NCBI GenBank assembly: GCA_930367215.1
Contig: OV884056.1
Coordinates: forward strand, 233,793,127-233,857,126
Length of the DNA stretch: 64,000 nt
Direction: 5' to 3'
Source: Pollenia angustigena
Lineage: Eukaryota > Arthropoda > Insecta > Diptera > Polleniidae
The position numbers and the translations under genes are program-made. Below the pieces are notes generated by a model. The model was given only the letters and a program-made list of their open reading frames with translations. It ran no database searches and had not been told where the DNA came from. Shown here one piece after another: positions 43,666-55,050 of this stretch; within the stretch, counting starts at the first letter, position 1, and each line of letters opens with the position of its first letter.

Positions 43666-43879
43666 TATAACGATTAACTTTAATAAAATGTATATATACA
43701 AATTCATTTAATAACGCTTATAAACTAGAATATTTCATTTATCATATGCAATAACACATAAAGACCGCTAATTAAATATGAAGCAAAATTTATTAACTTA
43801 AGTTTGTACAATTTAAAAAAAAGTATTATTCTTTATAAGACATAGGCTGAGCTCCAATACATCCTAATACTTGCAGACA

Positions 43880-44271
43880 ACGTAAAAATTGTATCAAAGA
43901 GTTTTACAATGCTTAGTTGGCTTATTGTATACGCGTTGATAACTTGATCTGTTTTGGAACTCATTCATACTTTCTGCAAGTTCTGCTGCTCTTATACCAT
44001 TGCCTTTATGAAACGTTGTTTCAAAATACAGTATCAAAGCATCCCACTGTTCTACGATTCTTACAACATCTTCCTTTAAGAAGTCCATCTTGTATAAGAA
44101 ACACCTAATACAGAACAGAATTCCTGAAATTCTTTTAGGACTATGTGAAAAAACTTTAAATATTATCACAAAGAACCTTAATATTTTTTGCATTGCTAAA
44201 GGTGTTATGATACTTGCTATTTTTTGTATTTTTTCTATATTGGAGAACAGTGCAAATAAGTATATTTGCAT
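43880..44271 (-). pseudogene. hAT transposase fragment
   Basis: A 125-codon minus-strand frame contains FLKEDVVRIVEQWDALILYF, which resembles the (R)I.EQW.AL..YF motif in the middle of hAT transposases. The rest is weak and no catalytic residues are visible. ATAGCAAGTATCATAACACC occurs inverted on each side (about 44199 and 44836) and may mark ends of a defective element. Low confidence. Confidence 0.35.
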
Positions 44272-44286
44272 AGGAAAACTGACTAA

Positions 44287-44504
44287 GGCCTGTTTTCACA
44301 ACTTGCCGATAGCTAAAAGTAGACTTTAACCGACCTAATAAAAAGTGTTCCAATATAAAAATTATAATTTAACCTTAAGTGAGCGATAACGTAGATAAAT
44401 TTCATCCTACCTGGTAGGTTAAAGTAAAGTTGTAATAATGGAACAGTTTTTATACGGCTGATAAAATCCTACCTTTAGCTATCGGTAAGTTGTGAAAACG
44501 GGCC
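44287..44504. mobile_element. PIF/Harbinger-type MITE
   Basis: Ends GGCCTGTTTTCACAACTT and inverse AAGTTGTGAAAACGGGCC, flanked by TAA on both sides, the TSD and GG start typical of PIF/Harbinger. Confidence 0.8.
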
Positions 44505-44871
44505 TAAGTGTAAAGAGTATGATTTTATCATAAAAAATCTTGAAATGTCAAACAAATATACATGTGTTATCGAAAAATAATCTAAGACTGTCAAAAAACA
44601 TATAAAATTTTTTAACTTAAAATTGACATTTCCAGATTAATTGTTAGCACTGTTGCCAATTTTTTTAGTTTTTGATCGAAAGAAACTGTTTTTAACTTTT
44701 ATGACGGTTTTTTGTGGGGAAAAAACGTGGGCAGTATTGTTTGTTTTGTTTACATTTTATCAAATTGTATTTCTTGTTTTTTCTCGCATTTGTTGTTTCA
44801 TTCAGTCAATCCTGAAAAAATCCAATACAAAAAATAGCAAGTATCATAACACCTTAAGTAAGATTAACTGC

Positions 44872-45009
44872 CTGTTCATCTATTTCTGAACGAAGACTTC
44901 GTTCGCTTAACTTACATTTAAAACGAAAACAAATTATACAGTATTGTCTTTGTTTTAAATGTAATTTAAGCGAACGAAGTCTACGTTCGACATCGATGGA
45001 TAGGCTATA
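44872..45009. mobile_element. Palindromic MITE
   Basis: Arms GCCTGTTCATCTATTTCTGA, ACTTCGTTCGCTTAA and TTACATTTAAAAC face their inverse. About 138 bp. Confidence 0.7.
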
Positions 45010-45046
45010 AGCTTACCAACAGTTCCAGTCATGGCGTAAGCGCCGT

Positions 45047-45294
45047 TTGTTGCCAATCCGATCAAATTTTGTATAGGAATATTGTTTGTTGATAAAATGT
45101 TTTTTAATAGAAGAAAAATTTAAACGGCATCGGACTTGGTAAGCTCGAATAAGATGACAAAACTATCCTTTATAAAACTAACACCGTCAAAGTAACTTGC
45201 TTCTAACGTAATATCAATGCCGGTTTGTCCTACCATCCGACCAAACCAAAAACATCCGACCAAATTTGGTCGGAAAAGACCATGTTCGGCAACC
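45047..45294. mobile_element. Possible hAT-like MITE
   Basis: The right end GGTTGCCGAAC...(inverse, CGGCAACCCTG) and left TTGTTGCCAATCCGATCAAA share TTGCC plus GATCAAATTT/CCAAATTTGG. TIRs are weak and no duplication is seen. Confidence 0.3.
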
Positions 45295-45309
45295 CTGAAA
45301 GAGGGTTTC

Positions 45310-46871
45310 ATTTGTTGCCATTAATTTAACTAATTAATATGTCAAGCAGATATAAATAAAATTCGATATGGCATCACTAAACAAGTTGATGGTAATTATT
45401 GCATATCTTTGAAAGCTAATTGCTTAAGACGTGCATAAGTTGACTTATAGTAATCATAAACTAAGAAATTTATTATTTTATTTTGTTCCATCTTAATTCA
45501 TTTCCAATAACTTATTTCTGTTCCTTCATTTGTAAAATCTTTTTATTGAAATGACATTTCAAAAGCAAATACACTCTAGTAACTTTAGTCGAAACACAAA
45601 TCGTACAAAACCTATTTATTTAATTAATGCTATCTTGATATGAATGCAATTAAATAAATTGATTTCAAATATTGACACGAAATGAAGTTACTTTGCTTTT
45701 GCAATAGACAACAAAACGATTCAATACAATTGAAATTCGAATAGGAAAAACGATATAATTAATTACATTTAAAAGCATTTTATTTATCTAATTTTCATTG
45801 GTATGAGAATATTAATGAGAATGATAAATCTGACCAAAACGAAGTAATTTTTGTTAAGGGCGACAAGAGTAAAAATCAAAAATGTTTAATATTCACCTAT
45901 TATCTTGTTGCTGTTGTTGACAAGCTGCTTGTGTAGTATATTTTGCCAAATGCAAAATTATTTGATCAACCGTTAGAAATGAGAAATAAGCTTTAAAAAG
46001 TATTGTTGTACACATACAAAAAGATGCATTAAAGGGTAAAAATTAAAATAAGCCAGATCGTGCCGAGTTTAGATAGGATATATTCGAAACAAGCTACGTT
46101 GCTTAAATTGATCTACATTATTTTATATGTGTATAAGATAAAATAATAATTTGATTGTTTTTTAAGCATTATTAGTTTATGATAATAATTTGAGTTTATT
46201 TAAATTTTTAGTTGAAAAAAAAATTAAAATCACTTAAATTCAAAATGATAATGATTTCAAAATAAACATTTGATATCAAATGAAATGTTTTTGTTTTCAA
46301 TTTGAAGTCAAATGTTTGTCAAATGTTAAATTCAAATCAAAAATAAACTTGGCAACACTAAAAGGAAAAATAAATCATTAAAAATGGCGATTAAAATTAA
46401 ATTTTTTACTTTGTGGTTACGTGTGTTTTACTTTTAAAAATAAATTTTAATATAAAGTGAACAGTTTGTTTCTTGTGAAAAATAAAAATTATTTGTGAGT
46501 ATTAATAATGTTTAAGAATACGAAAAAAAACGAAAATAAAACGGGAAATTTTGTTGAACGATCGCGGTGCTACAATCCTCAAAAAAAAAAGGGAGCCAAT
46601 TTCTTCTTTGCAAGAAAATAAAGGAATTTTTCAACTTGATAATAATTTCCCTTTTTTGTTGAGAATGCTATGATTTTCAAATCATCAAACGTTTGTTATT
46701 AAAGAAAACGTTTAATTTCAAATCATTTTTAATTTGAAATCAAAGCTCCGTGTTTGTTGGGTACTAAGCATTTACACATTCCAATGCCAGTTCGAAAAAC
46801 TCAATACACTCACACGTTTTACTAATACACATACATTTTTAGCAATGCAGCTCTAGTGGAAGCAACAATTA
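45310..46871. other. Unassigned AT-rich sequence
   Basis: Contains a hAT-type right end TTGGCAACACTA near 46350 with CAAATGTTT motifs before it, and GTTGGGTAC near 46758. No matching left ends were found. Confidence 0.35.
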
Positions 46872-47277
46872 CCCAGCGGGAAAAAGAAGGAGTACGGAGG
46901 CCTTCCAGAAGGCCTCTGTACCCCTTCTTTTGGATAAACAAGGCCTTCTCACTCCATTCCATACTCATATCTTTTTTACACGCGTTGTCATTGCGGAGAA
47001 GGCCTTCCGCTTTCCTTTCTTCCCCAGAGCTTCTTAAAGGCCTTCAAATAAATGGCTCTTAGAAGGCTTTCCAGTGAATGACTGTCAAAAGGCTTAGGCA
47101 AAAAGGTTATCTTGTTATTAAACTTTTTATATAGGTATGTATACCTATTTTACAAACGTATGTTTATATATTTTATTAAACTTATTGTAGTTGAATAAAA
47201 CATGTGATACTTTTTTTTTTATTGAAATAATCAAATTTGCTAAATATTGTAAAATAGATTGCAAATAAAAGTTTATA

Positions 47278-48215
47278 TCGGGTGTTTTTTTACAGGTTTG
47301 TTTTTCGAATAGAGATAAAACTGGCATTTTGTGGTCAAATCTGGCAACTCTAATGTCATTTATGTTCAGTTTGGTTTGCCATTTCATCATGAACAGGTTG
47401 ACAAAAGAACAACGCTTGCAAATCGTGCAAATTTATTTCGAAAATAACGGTTCAGTTCGCGAAGTTTACTGATTTTCATCGCAAAATTTTGTTCAGTGAT
47501 GAGGCTCATTTTTGGTTGAATGGCTACGTCAACAAGCAAAATTGCCGCATTTGGAGTGAAGAGAATCCACATGAGACCCTTGAGACGCCATTACATCCAC
47601 AAAAACTGACTGTTTGGTGTGCTCTATGGGCTGGTGGAGTCATTGGGCCATACTTCTTCCGAAATAATGCTGGAGAGGCAGTTACCGTTAATGGAGACCG
47701 GTATAGAGCCATGATAACCGACTATTTTGTTCCCGAATTGGATGGCATGAATGTGGATGAGTTTTGGTTCCAACAAGACGGCGCTACATGCCACACAGCG
47801 CACGCCACAATCGATTTATTGAAGGAAACATTCGATGAGCGCATAATTTCGCGGAATGGACCTGTCAATTGGCCACCAAGATCGTGTGATTTGACACCAT
47901 TGGATTATTTTCTTTGGGGATATGTGAAGTCGCTCGTCTACGCCAACAAACCAGAAACGTAAGGGGAATTGGAAGCCAACATTCGTGGCGTTATTGCCGA
48001 CATACGGCCCCATATGCTCGAAAAAGTGGTTGAAAATTGGACCTGTAGAATTGGCTTTATTCGAGCCAGCCGCGGCGGCCACATGCCTGAAATCATATTT
48101 AAACATTAATGGCATAAAATTATCCTTCCAATAAAGCCAAATTGATGGTCATTAAAACGATTTTCTTGTGTTTTATTTCAATTCGAAGTTCTATACCACT
48201 GAAAAAAACACCCGA
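47278..48215 (+). mobile_element. Mariner-like element, internally deleted
   Basis: Ends TCGGGTGTTTTTTT and inverse GAAAAAAACACCCGA, flanked by TA. It holds a deleted transposase. Confidence 0.85.
47388..48108 (+). pseudogene. Mariner-type DDxD transposase, deleted and nonsense-mutated
   Basis: ATG 47388 begins the helix-turn-helix end (MNRLTKEQRLQIVQIYFE, NNGSVREV). A deletion then joins it out of frame to the catalytic domain near 47475: DFHRKILFSDEAHF (first Asp), FQQDGATCHTAHA (second Asp) and WPPRSCDLTPLDYFLWGY (third Asp, 37 residues after the second). A TAA at about 47960 falls in PET*GELEANIRG, after which the frame continues to GGHMPEIIFKH and a stop at 48106-48108. The second helix-turn-helix and linker are lost. 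Sequence class is the Tc1/mariner superfamily with WPPRSCDLTPLD, common in insects. Confidence 0.92.
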
Positions 48216-48800
48216 TAATAATATAAAACTTTTAAGCACAAGTACCTTCTTCCTTAATGAAAAAAACTCAACTAAAATGATTTACATTATTGTTTTTATT
48301 TTGTATTTTAATATGCACCTACTTTGTTACTTTGTTTTTATAACGGGATCTGAATTCTTTCGCTTTGGCGAAAAAAAAACAAACCAAAAAATTTTACTCT
48401 TTCTCTTTTCAACTTCAACTAAAATGATTTACAACATATGTTACTTTGTTTTTTTAAAGGGATCTGAATTATTTTGCTTTTGCTTGTGCAAAAAAACAAA
48501 ACAAAAAATGTTGCTCCTTCTTTTCTCGCTTATAATAGAAGCGAGTGTGAAGGCCTTCTATAAGGCATTCTTTTGCAGTTACGTAAGAATAGTAAATAAA
48601 TCAAAAAATTTTTTAAGCAGGCCTTTAAAAAGGCCTGAAGTAAGAAGGTCTTCTGAGTTTTCCCGTTGGGTACATGCGAGTGGAAATTTTTCACATGCAT
48701 GCCATGTAATGACAAAGCGATACACCCTGTTACCTTGTTAAAAAAGTAATGCACATTAACTGGATTATTGTCAAGGTGTAATTAAAGTTTTAACTTAAGG

Positions 48801-49075
48801 CTAGATTACACTATCTCACAAGTCTTACGTACTCCATAATACTTTGTGAGACAGAAATCTAATGAGTTTTGTTGCGACTGTCAAAAAATCTAATTTAACA
48901 TGACAGTTTGTGTTCACACCATCACACAAAGTATAAACACTCACACATGAAATAAAATGCAGCCCTGATCCATTGAAAAGTATTATTGTTTAGAAATTTT
49001 TCAAAAAACGATGAAGTCGTATGGGATGCCAAACTTTTTTCATAATACTTGTCATTTTCGTGTAATCTAGCCTTT
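48801..49075. mobile_element. MITE with GGCTAGATTACAC termini
   Basis: Left AAGGCTAGATTACACTATCT, right inverse (GTGTAATCTAGCCTT). Short ACTTTGTG and ACTTGT motifs follow the ends. TSD unclear. Confidence 0.7.
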
Positions 49076-49739
49076 TATAAATGCATTATTATGACTAATT
49101 TTTTTAAACGCACATGATTAAAGGCAAGTTTGTTAATTATAGAGCATTAATATTGTTAAAATAATGCTAATAAAAATATGAAAATGTAAACCATTTCCAC
49201 AAAAATGTGCCTTTATGATAAACTCGGTAACTTTTTTTTGTTTTCTGTCCTTTTTTTAATTTGGGAATCAAACTAATTTTCTCAAGTTGACGCTCCAACG
49301 ACATTTTAAAAATAAACTCACAGTGGCATGTGTAAACAAAAAAGCAAATGGCATTAGATTCGACTATTTTGATCAATCTTTCTTTGATAATAAAGGGTGT
49401 TTTTTATAGAGTGACAAAAGTTTGAAATCATAATAAAACAAGGAAATATATTTATAATATCAATAAAACGGGCTTATGCTTTAAATTCATTTAAATGCAT
49501 GGTGCCTTTAATTCCTTTAAAGCTAAATTTCCGATTACAACTTTAGAATTTTTTTATTTACTCTTATTTTTAAGACTATAACAAACCAAACTAATTTCCA
49601 AAACTTTTTGCTTTAGATAATTTATTTCTGTGATGTATCCCTAACCTCGCGCGGATCCAGGGAAAAAAGGATATAACCGCACCCATCATCAGCAAAATGA
49701 TAAAAATATATTTTCTTAATTTCCTATCAAAAAGTAATT
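49076..49739. other. No gene recognised
   Basis: AT-rich, no supported feature. Confidence 0.4.
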
Positions 49740-50760
49740 TCAACTGTTGGGAATACAAAATACAAGTAGAACTGTTGCTATAAGTCTTATACGTTTAACA
49801 GTTTTATTTGGTTTAATATCTTAAGTTTTTCTAAAATCTTTATGGATGAGGTTTCCTGATGATCTGGCCTAAGCAACCAGTGAAATGCGCATAGGAATAG
49901 CTTATCCCATCAACAATAAATTTCAAGTGTTTTTTATTAATACGATCTTCGTATGACGTGCTAAATTCCCAGTTTTTCATATTTGGTAAATACACTGAAA
50001 TTTATTGTTGAGGGAAAGCAAGCCTCTATGCGCATTTCGCCGGTTGCTTACACCAGCTCATCAGGAAACCTTTTCCAAAGATTTTAGAAAAGCCAAAAAT
50101 ATTAAACAAATAAAACCTTAAGCGAATAAGAGTTATAAACACTCTAAGTCTTACCTGTAACAATATCAAAGCTTAAACAAAACACCAACAATAAACAGTG
50201 AGTTTATCTTTTCTTACATCAATAATAAAAACTGGGAATTAAGCACGAATAATAAATCTTTTGAAATTAAACTTTTGTATTCCCAAAAATTGAAATTACT
50301 TTTTGATAATAAACAGGCAAGTGCACGGCCTAAAAAACACTTAATTGATAACATCTTTTGTAAGTTGTTGTTGTTTTTATTCTGTTTTTCTTAACCTACT
50401 TACAACTACAATTAATGTTGAGTGAATTTCAACTAATTGTAGTGGGGAATGTAAGATGCGATAAACCCACTGTTTATTGCTGATGTGTTTTGTTTAAACT
50501 TTGATATTGTTACAAGTAGAACTGTTGCTTACAAGTCTTATACGTTTAACAGTTTTATTTGGTTTAATATCTTAAGTTTTTCTAAAACCTTTATGGATGA
50601 AGTTTCCTGATGATCTGGCCTAAGCAACCAGTGAAATGCGCATAGGAATAGCTTATCCCATCAACAATAAATTTCAAGTGTTTTTATCAATAATAAAAAC
50701 TGGGAATTAAGCACGAATAACAAATCTTTTGAAATTTTTCTTCATTTCGCTAATAAACGA
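49740..50760. repeat. Inverted/direct repeat complex (GATCTGGCCTAAGC family)
   Basis: Unit A (about 49760-49970): ACAAGTAGAACTGTTGCT, CTTATACGTTTAACAG, TTTCCTGATGATCTGG, AGTGAAATGCGCATAGGAAT, CAACAATAAATTTC. It is followed by its inverse (about 49970-50190), a spacer with a small palindrome near 50400-50445, and a second direct copy (about 50505-50745). Fragments of the same unit lie at 38385 and 58165. No coding. Confidence 0.8.
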
Positions 50761-52203
50761 TTTGGGGATTCACAAGTCATAAGTATTAAAATAAAAACAT
50801 TAAAAATACGACTGTGTGAACAACCCCTCATAATTTAGTATGCTATTTTGTTTTTAAATCAGCTGATTTAAAACAAATATAAAAAATTAATATTTACCTA
50901 ACATCGAAATTGTTTTTAATTCTAATCCATGAATTAATACATTAAATTAGATCTTACCTGACTATTTTCCATTTTTAGGCGCAAATCACAAATAAATTTT
51001 ATTTGGTTTGTTTGCCAAACATCAGAGTCCTAGGCCGATCTAATTTGACGCCGCAAGTGATTTGGTGCAAAAATTGCTAGCCACAGGTTAAGTTCGGATG
51101 TTAGCCGGATAAAATTTTACCATCAACGGCGACTGCTACAAAAACTAATGCGGATCGGCTCAGCCGCACAGCGCAGGTCTCTTATGATTAATTACGACAG
51201 CATAATAAACGTAGCAAGCAAAGTTCTATTAATTTCAGACACTTTTTGTTTACAAAGCAACAACAATATATTTATATCATTATAAAATGTTAGAACATTA
51301 TGGCAATATAACATGATAGCACTTCTTGTGAATACCCCAGATATGTGTAATCTACTCTAGGCGAAGAGCAAACGTTTGACTTGAAACTGCGTGCGGTTGA
51401 GGTTACTGTTACAAATATTCAAATGTGTTTCCTTAAATCAAATTAATTCCGATTTCCTAGTCATCTGGTGTTGAATTCTTGTTATAAATATTTGTTTGGT
51501 GTAACCAAGGGTGAGCAGTTATTGCAACATATGCAACAACTTTTTGGGGGGTGTTAGAACGGTTGTACTTTTTTCAATTGTTATTTTCTAATATGTCGGT
51601 TTTTGGCAGGAAAAAACGTTTATTATTGATTTATTTTAGTTTAATGGCCAAATTTCAGGATTGATATTAAACTACATTTATGTTTAAAATCATTTTTAAT
51701 AAAAATTTCTCTTCTTCACTAAACACTTAAATAAAACTTATTATACCGGTGTGGTACTTTTAAATTCAACTTAAGTTTTCATTGTAATAAGTTAGCAAGG
51801 TGGCCTAAATATCACAACAATACAACAACAACAGGCCAAGCATTAACAGTCAACTGTTTTTTCAGACCATCTTTTAAAAAAATACACTTTTTTATGACTT
51901 TTTTTTTGTGTTTAGTAGTGCTACCATACTTTTATCATAATTAAATAAGGCTTTTCAAAGAAAACTCAAAAATTCAATCTGTATTTAAATACGATTTAAG
52001 TTTTTATGAAAATTAACTTGATATAGATTTAAAAACTTTCCTGAAAATTGGGCATAAGCATCTGAACTTAATTTTTTACATTCTTCTTCGATCGGAATTC
52101 GTGGCGTAAATTCGTCAAATGAGACACAATAAGTACGTAAAAAGCAGGTTTTAATGTCAGCTGTTCTAACATCACCTAAATATTGCAACGCATAAGTATG
52201 GAG
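50761..52203. other. No gene recognised
   Basis: Mixed sequence with a GC-richer patch at about 51040-51180. A short minus-strand frame (51985-52188) has no recognised motif. Confidence 0.35.
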
Positions 52204-52700
52204 TAGGGATGCCAGAAACCAATATTCAAATAACTGGACAATGTAAGAAATTCACCTGGATTTTGTAAAAATAGCTGGACAATCTTAAAATAAGGGTTTA
52301 AAAAACTGCAGTCAAAACAAAAAAATGTCGAAAAAAATTTTTAGCAACTTTTCGCTTTTTGAGTTTGTTTGACAGCGACTATTTACATTTCATGAAAAAG
52401 AAGTAAAAACACAGTTTTTTTTTTTGGCAAATGACAAATGAAGAAGTGACTGAAATGGCAGTTTTTCTACTTTAACTGCAGTTTTCTGAACGCTGCTAAA
52501 AAGTTAAAAAAAATACAATAAATTGGAATATCTTTGGGCAAGATATAAATTGCTTCTTAATATTAAGTCTGCAATTAATAAAAAAAAAACTACTTTTCAA
52601 TAATTAAGAAATTCTATTTTAACTGGACAAATTGTATTTTAGCTGGTAACTGGACAAGACCCAAAAAGAACTGGACAATCCAGGCCGTCTGGTAACTCTA
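52204..52700. mobile_element. hAT-like MITE with CTGGACAA motifs
   Basis: Ends TAGGGATGCCAGA and TCTGGTAACTCTA are imperfect inverses. Flanks GTATGGAG and GTACGGAA match at 6 of 8 bases. CTGGACAA occurs five times, two near the left end and three near the right. Confidence 0.6.
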
Positions 52701-53254
52701 GTACGGAAGTGTCAATGCAGCAATGCGTTCAATTAACTTTAATTTTCCTTGTAACTTACTAGAAAAATTTGCGAAACTACAAATTTTTTTTCTAGATCTC
52801 TGAAATTGTTGTTGTCCTTGAACGCCAGATTATATAAGCATTATTTATTCCTTTTTTCTTAATATCTTATTAAAATATTTCCCTGTAAATTTTCTTTGTA
52901 ATTGCGATTTTATTATTATGTACATGTTATAAATACACATATAAAATTAAAACTATATTTAAGAAAAATTAACATTATATACTAAAACATATCATTCTAA
53001 AAAAGCCCGGCCACCCTGTCCCAATTTACTCGTCTTTCGTCTTCGTAATTGGAAATGAAGCCCCAGTTAGATGACAGTAACAGTAATAAAATCGTGCATT
53101 AAAAAAGTAAGAAAATTCATTTTCTATTTCTAAAATATTTTTGATTTTACTTTTGTTTTTCTTAATGCTTTTTTAATTTTTTTGTTAATTTTTGACAATA
53201 GCTTAATCCAGCTTTTGCATATTATAATAGGACTTTTAGACGTTACAATTAAGT
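52701..53254. other. No gene recognised
   Basis: AT-rich; no supported feature. Confidence 0.4.
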
Positions 53255-53440
53255 TACATCTTACTGCTTACTAAAATCATTTCAATTGATTTACATACAA
53301 CAAAATGAAGCAGCTGATTTGCAACGGGCTAGATGTTTTAAGCCCCAGTTAGCTTTCAATCAGTAACGTTGAAAATCAGCTGCTTTATTTTGTTGTATGT
53401 AAATCAATTAGAATGATTATAGTAAGCAGTAAGATGACAC
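53255..53440. repeat. Palindromic repeat
   Basis: Arms ATCTTACTGCTTACTA, AATTGATTTACATACAACAA and AGCAGCTGATTT face their inverse, with a loop near 53330-53380. Confidence 0.75.
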
Positions 53441-53559
53441 TTGAAATTTTTCGTCACTTTTATGAAACCCAAATCGAAAACTTTTTTATTAATAAGACAA
53501 TAAAAGCTTTTGAAAGGGAATACCCGTTTAATAGAAAACGACGATCCGGTAAAAAATGT

Positions 53560-54115
53560 TGATACAATGCAAGAAAACTCGAGCTATGTCGAAGGCAGGA
53601 ATTGCCGGATGTACTACAAAATCTTACAATGCGTTGGCAAATAAGTGCAGTTTTATAGAAACAATGCTACATAAATACATATAACACTCAATTTACATGA
53701 TGAATTTTATGACGTCCAAATATAGACGTCATTTTTTGTTTGGTAGCAAGAGGTGTAGAGAAGAAAGTGGAAGAGAAAACAGAAATCATGTCTATTTTTC
53801 TACCCCTCTTTCTTCTCTACACCGCTTGCTACCAAACAAAAAAATGACGTCCAAAATTGGACTTCATAAAATTCATCATGTAAATTGAGTGTAAGAGTAG
53901 TCAAATGTGCAAAGAAACCCGTTCCAGCTCTTAGAGAAAACAGGCAGTTATCATCAAACATGTAATACGGGCTTTGTTGCAAATTTTTTTTGCTGCAGGC
54001 TCCCCATAAATTGTATCATGGATGATGAGAGCTACTTTAGAATAAATGGTCATGAATGGATTCAAACTTTTAAGGCGAATTTGAAAATAAATTTTTATGA
54101 AAAGGGATAGGAACT
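53560..54115 (+). pseudogene. Tc1/mariner transposase N-terminal relic (split by MITE)
   Basis: Before the MITE, a broken reading SYNALANKCSFIETMLHKYI may be a helix-turn-helix segment. After it come KKPVPALREKTGSYHQ and a diagnostic CIMDDESYFRINGHEW, the first catalytic Asp region (V.DDESYF) of some Tc1/mariner transposases. The frame stops near 54110. The second and third Asp regions are not seen on this strand. The call rests mostly on MDDESYF. Confidence 0.45.
53685..53891. mobile_element. Palindromic MITE with TAA duplication
   Basis: Arms CACTCAATTTACATGATGAA, TTTTATGACGTCC and TTTGTTTGGTAGCAAG face their inverse. TAA flanks both sides (53682-53684, 53892-53894), as in PIF/Harbinger MITEs. 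It sits inside the Tc1/mariner relic. Confidence 0.88.
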
Positions 54116-54309
54116 AAGAAACGTAGACTGTTTTATCAATCAAATTAAATGGATGCTTTAGCAAATGCTCAAAGGGTATTCAAAAGGCTATGCGTAGGTT
54201 GCCTCAAAATATGAAAAAAGCCTATTGGTGTTCCAACCAACAAGCACGATTTTCATTGTTACTGAAGTAAAAAGATTTCCGAAAATAATCTTTATATTGT
54301 AGAAGGATC

Positions 54310-54600
54310 TATGACAATTATGTGTAAAACAAAATATCGGCAAAATGCTCGCTACGGCTTCGGTGGTATACCTCTACCTTATGGTCCATATTTTCAATGA
54401 CTCTGAAACATAATTGAGGTTTAATGATATCAATATGCCGAATTATCTCATCTTTTAGCTCTTGAATTGTTCTTGGCTTATTGACGTATACTTGTTCTTT
54501 TAAATATCCACACAGAAAGAAGTTCAACGGTGTAAAATCACATGATCGTGACGGCCAAATAAAATCGCCGCGATGTGAGATAACATTAGCCATTGATTTT
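54310..54600 (-). pseudogene. Mariner transposase C-terminal fragment
   Basis: Minus-strand frame reads ...VISHRGDFIWPSRSCDFTPL, then NFFLCGYLKEQVYVNKPRTI and LCFRVIENMDHKVEVYHRSR. It matches the end of the same mariner type as at 47.5 kb (WPPRSCDLTPLDYFLWGY...), with the third catalytic Asp in SCD. The first two Asp regions are absent, so it is only a tail. It is opposite in strand to the relic just before it. Confidence 0.85.
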
Positions 54601-55050
54601 CTCGCGCATTTACCTATTGGTGTTAGCAAAATTTGTCCCAAGTAGCTTAGATAGCTACTTGATCAATCTTTTTAAAAAATTTTTTTTGTTTTTGTAAAAT
54701 ATTTAAAATTTTTTTTTTTTTAATTTAAAACTTGGCTAAAAAAAAATTTTTAACTTAAAAAAAAAAAATATTTAAAAAAAAACCAAAAAAAATTGTTTAA
54801 AAAGATTGATCAAATAGCTATCGGAGCTACTTGGGACAAATTTTGCTAGCACCAATTGGTAATAAGTGCCATGTATGAGAAAGAACACCTGTATGGCAAA
54901 CTTTGACCCCCTCTAACTCTGAAACTTTTTGACCGATCTTGTTGAAAACTTGTGTCTAAACTACTATTTAATAGGACTAACCTTGGTGCAAATTTCATCC
55001 TATTCGGAAGACATCAATTTCAAAATTGGGTCACTTGACATTAGTACTAT

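Larger units (their letters stand above)
46872..48670. mobile_element. TIR element with AAGGCCTT motifs, filled by a mariner
   Basis: Ends CCCAGCGGGAAAA and inverse TTTTCCCGTTGGG, flanked by TA. GAAGGCCTTC/AAGGCCTT-type motifs repeat many times near the left end (about 46900-47060) and the right end (about 48550-48660). A mariner-like element is nested at 47278-48215. Confidence 0.65.

Noticed and set aside
43894..44271. Intact hAT gene
   Set aside because: Only one hAT-like motif; the rest is unmatched, so listed as a low-confidence fragment.
48142..48741. 199-codon plus-strand open frame
   Set aside because: It crosses the mariner right end and the AAGGCCTT region; Phe/Lys-rich translation without motifs, so a chance frame across element borders.
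51985..52188. 67-codon minus-strand frame with FDEFTPRIPIEEECKKL
   Set aside because: Composition looks protein-like, but I recognise no family and see no splice or neighbour support.
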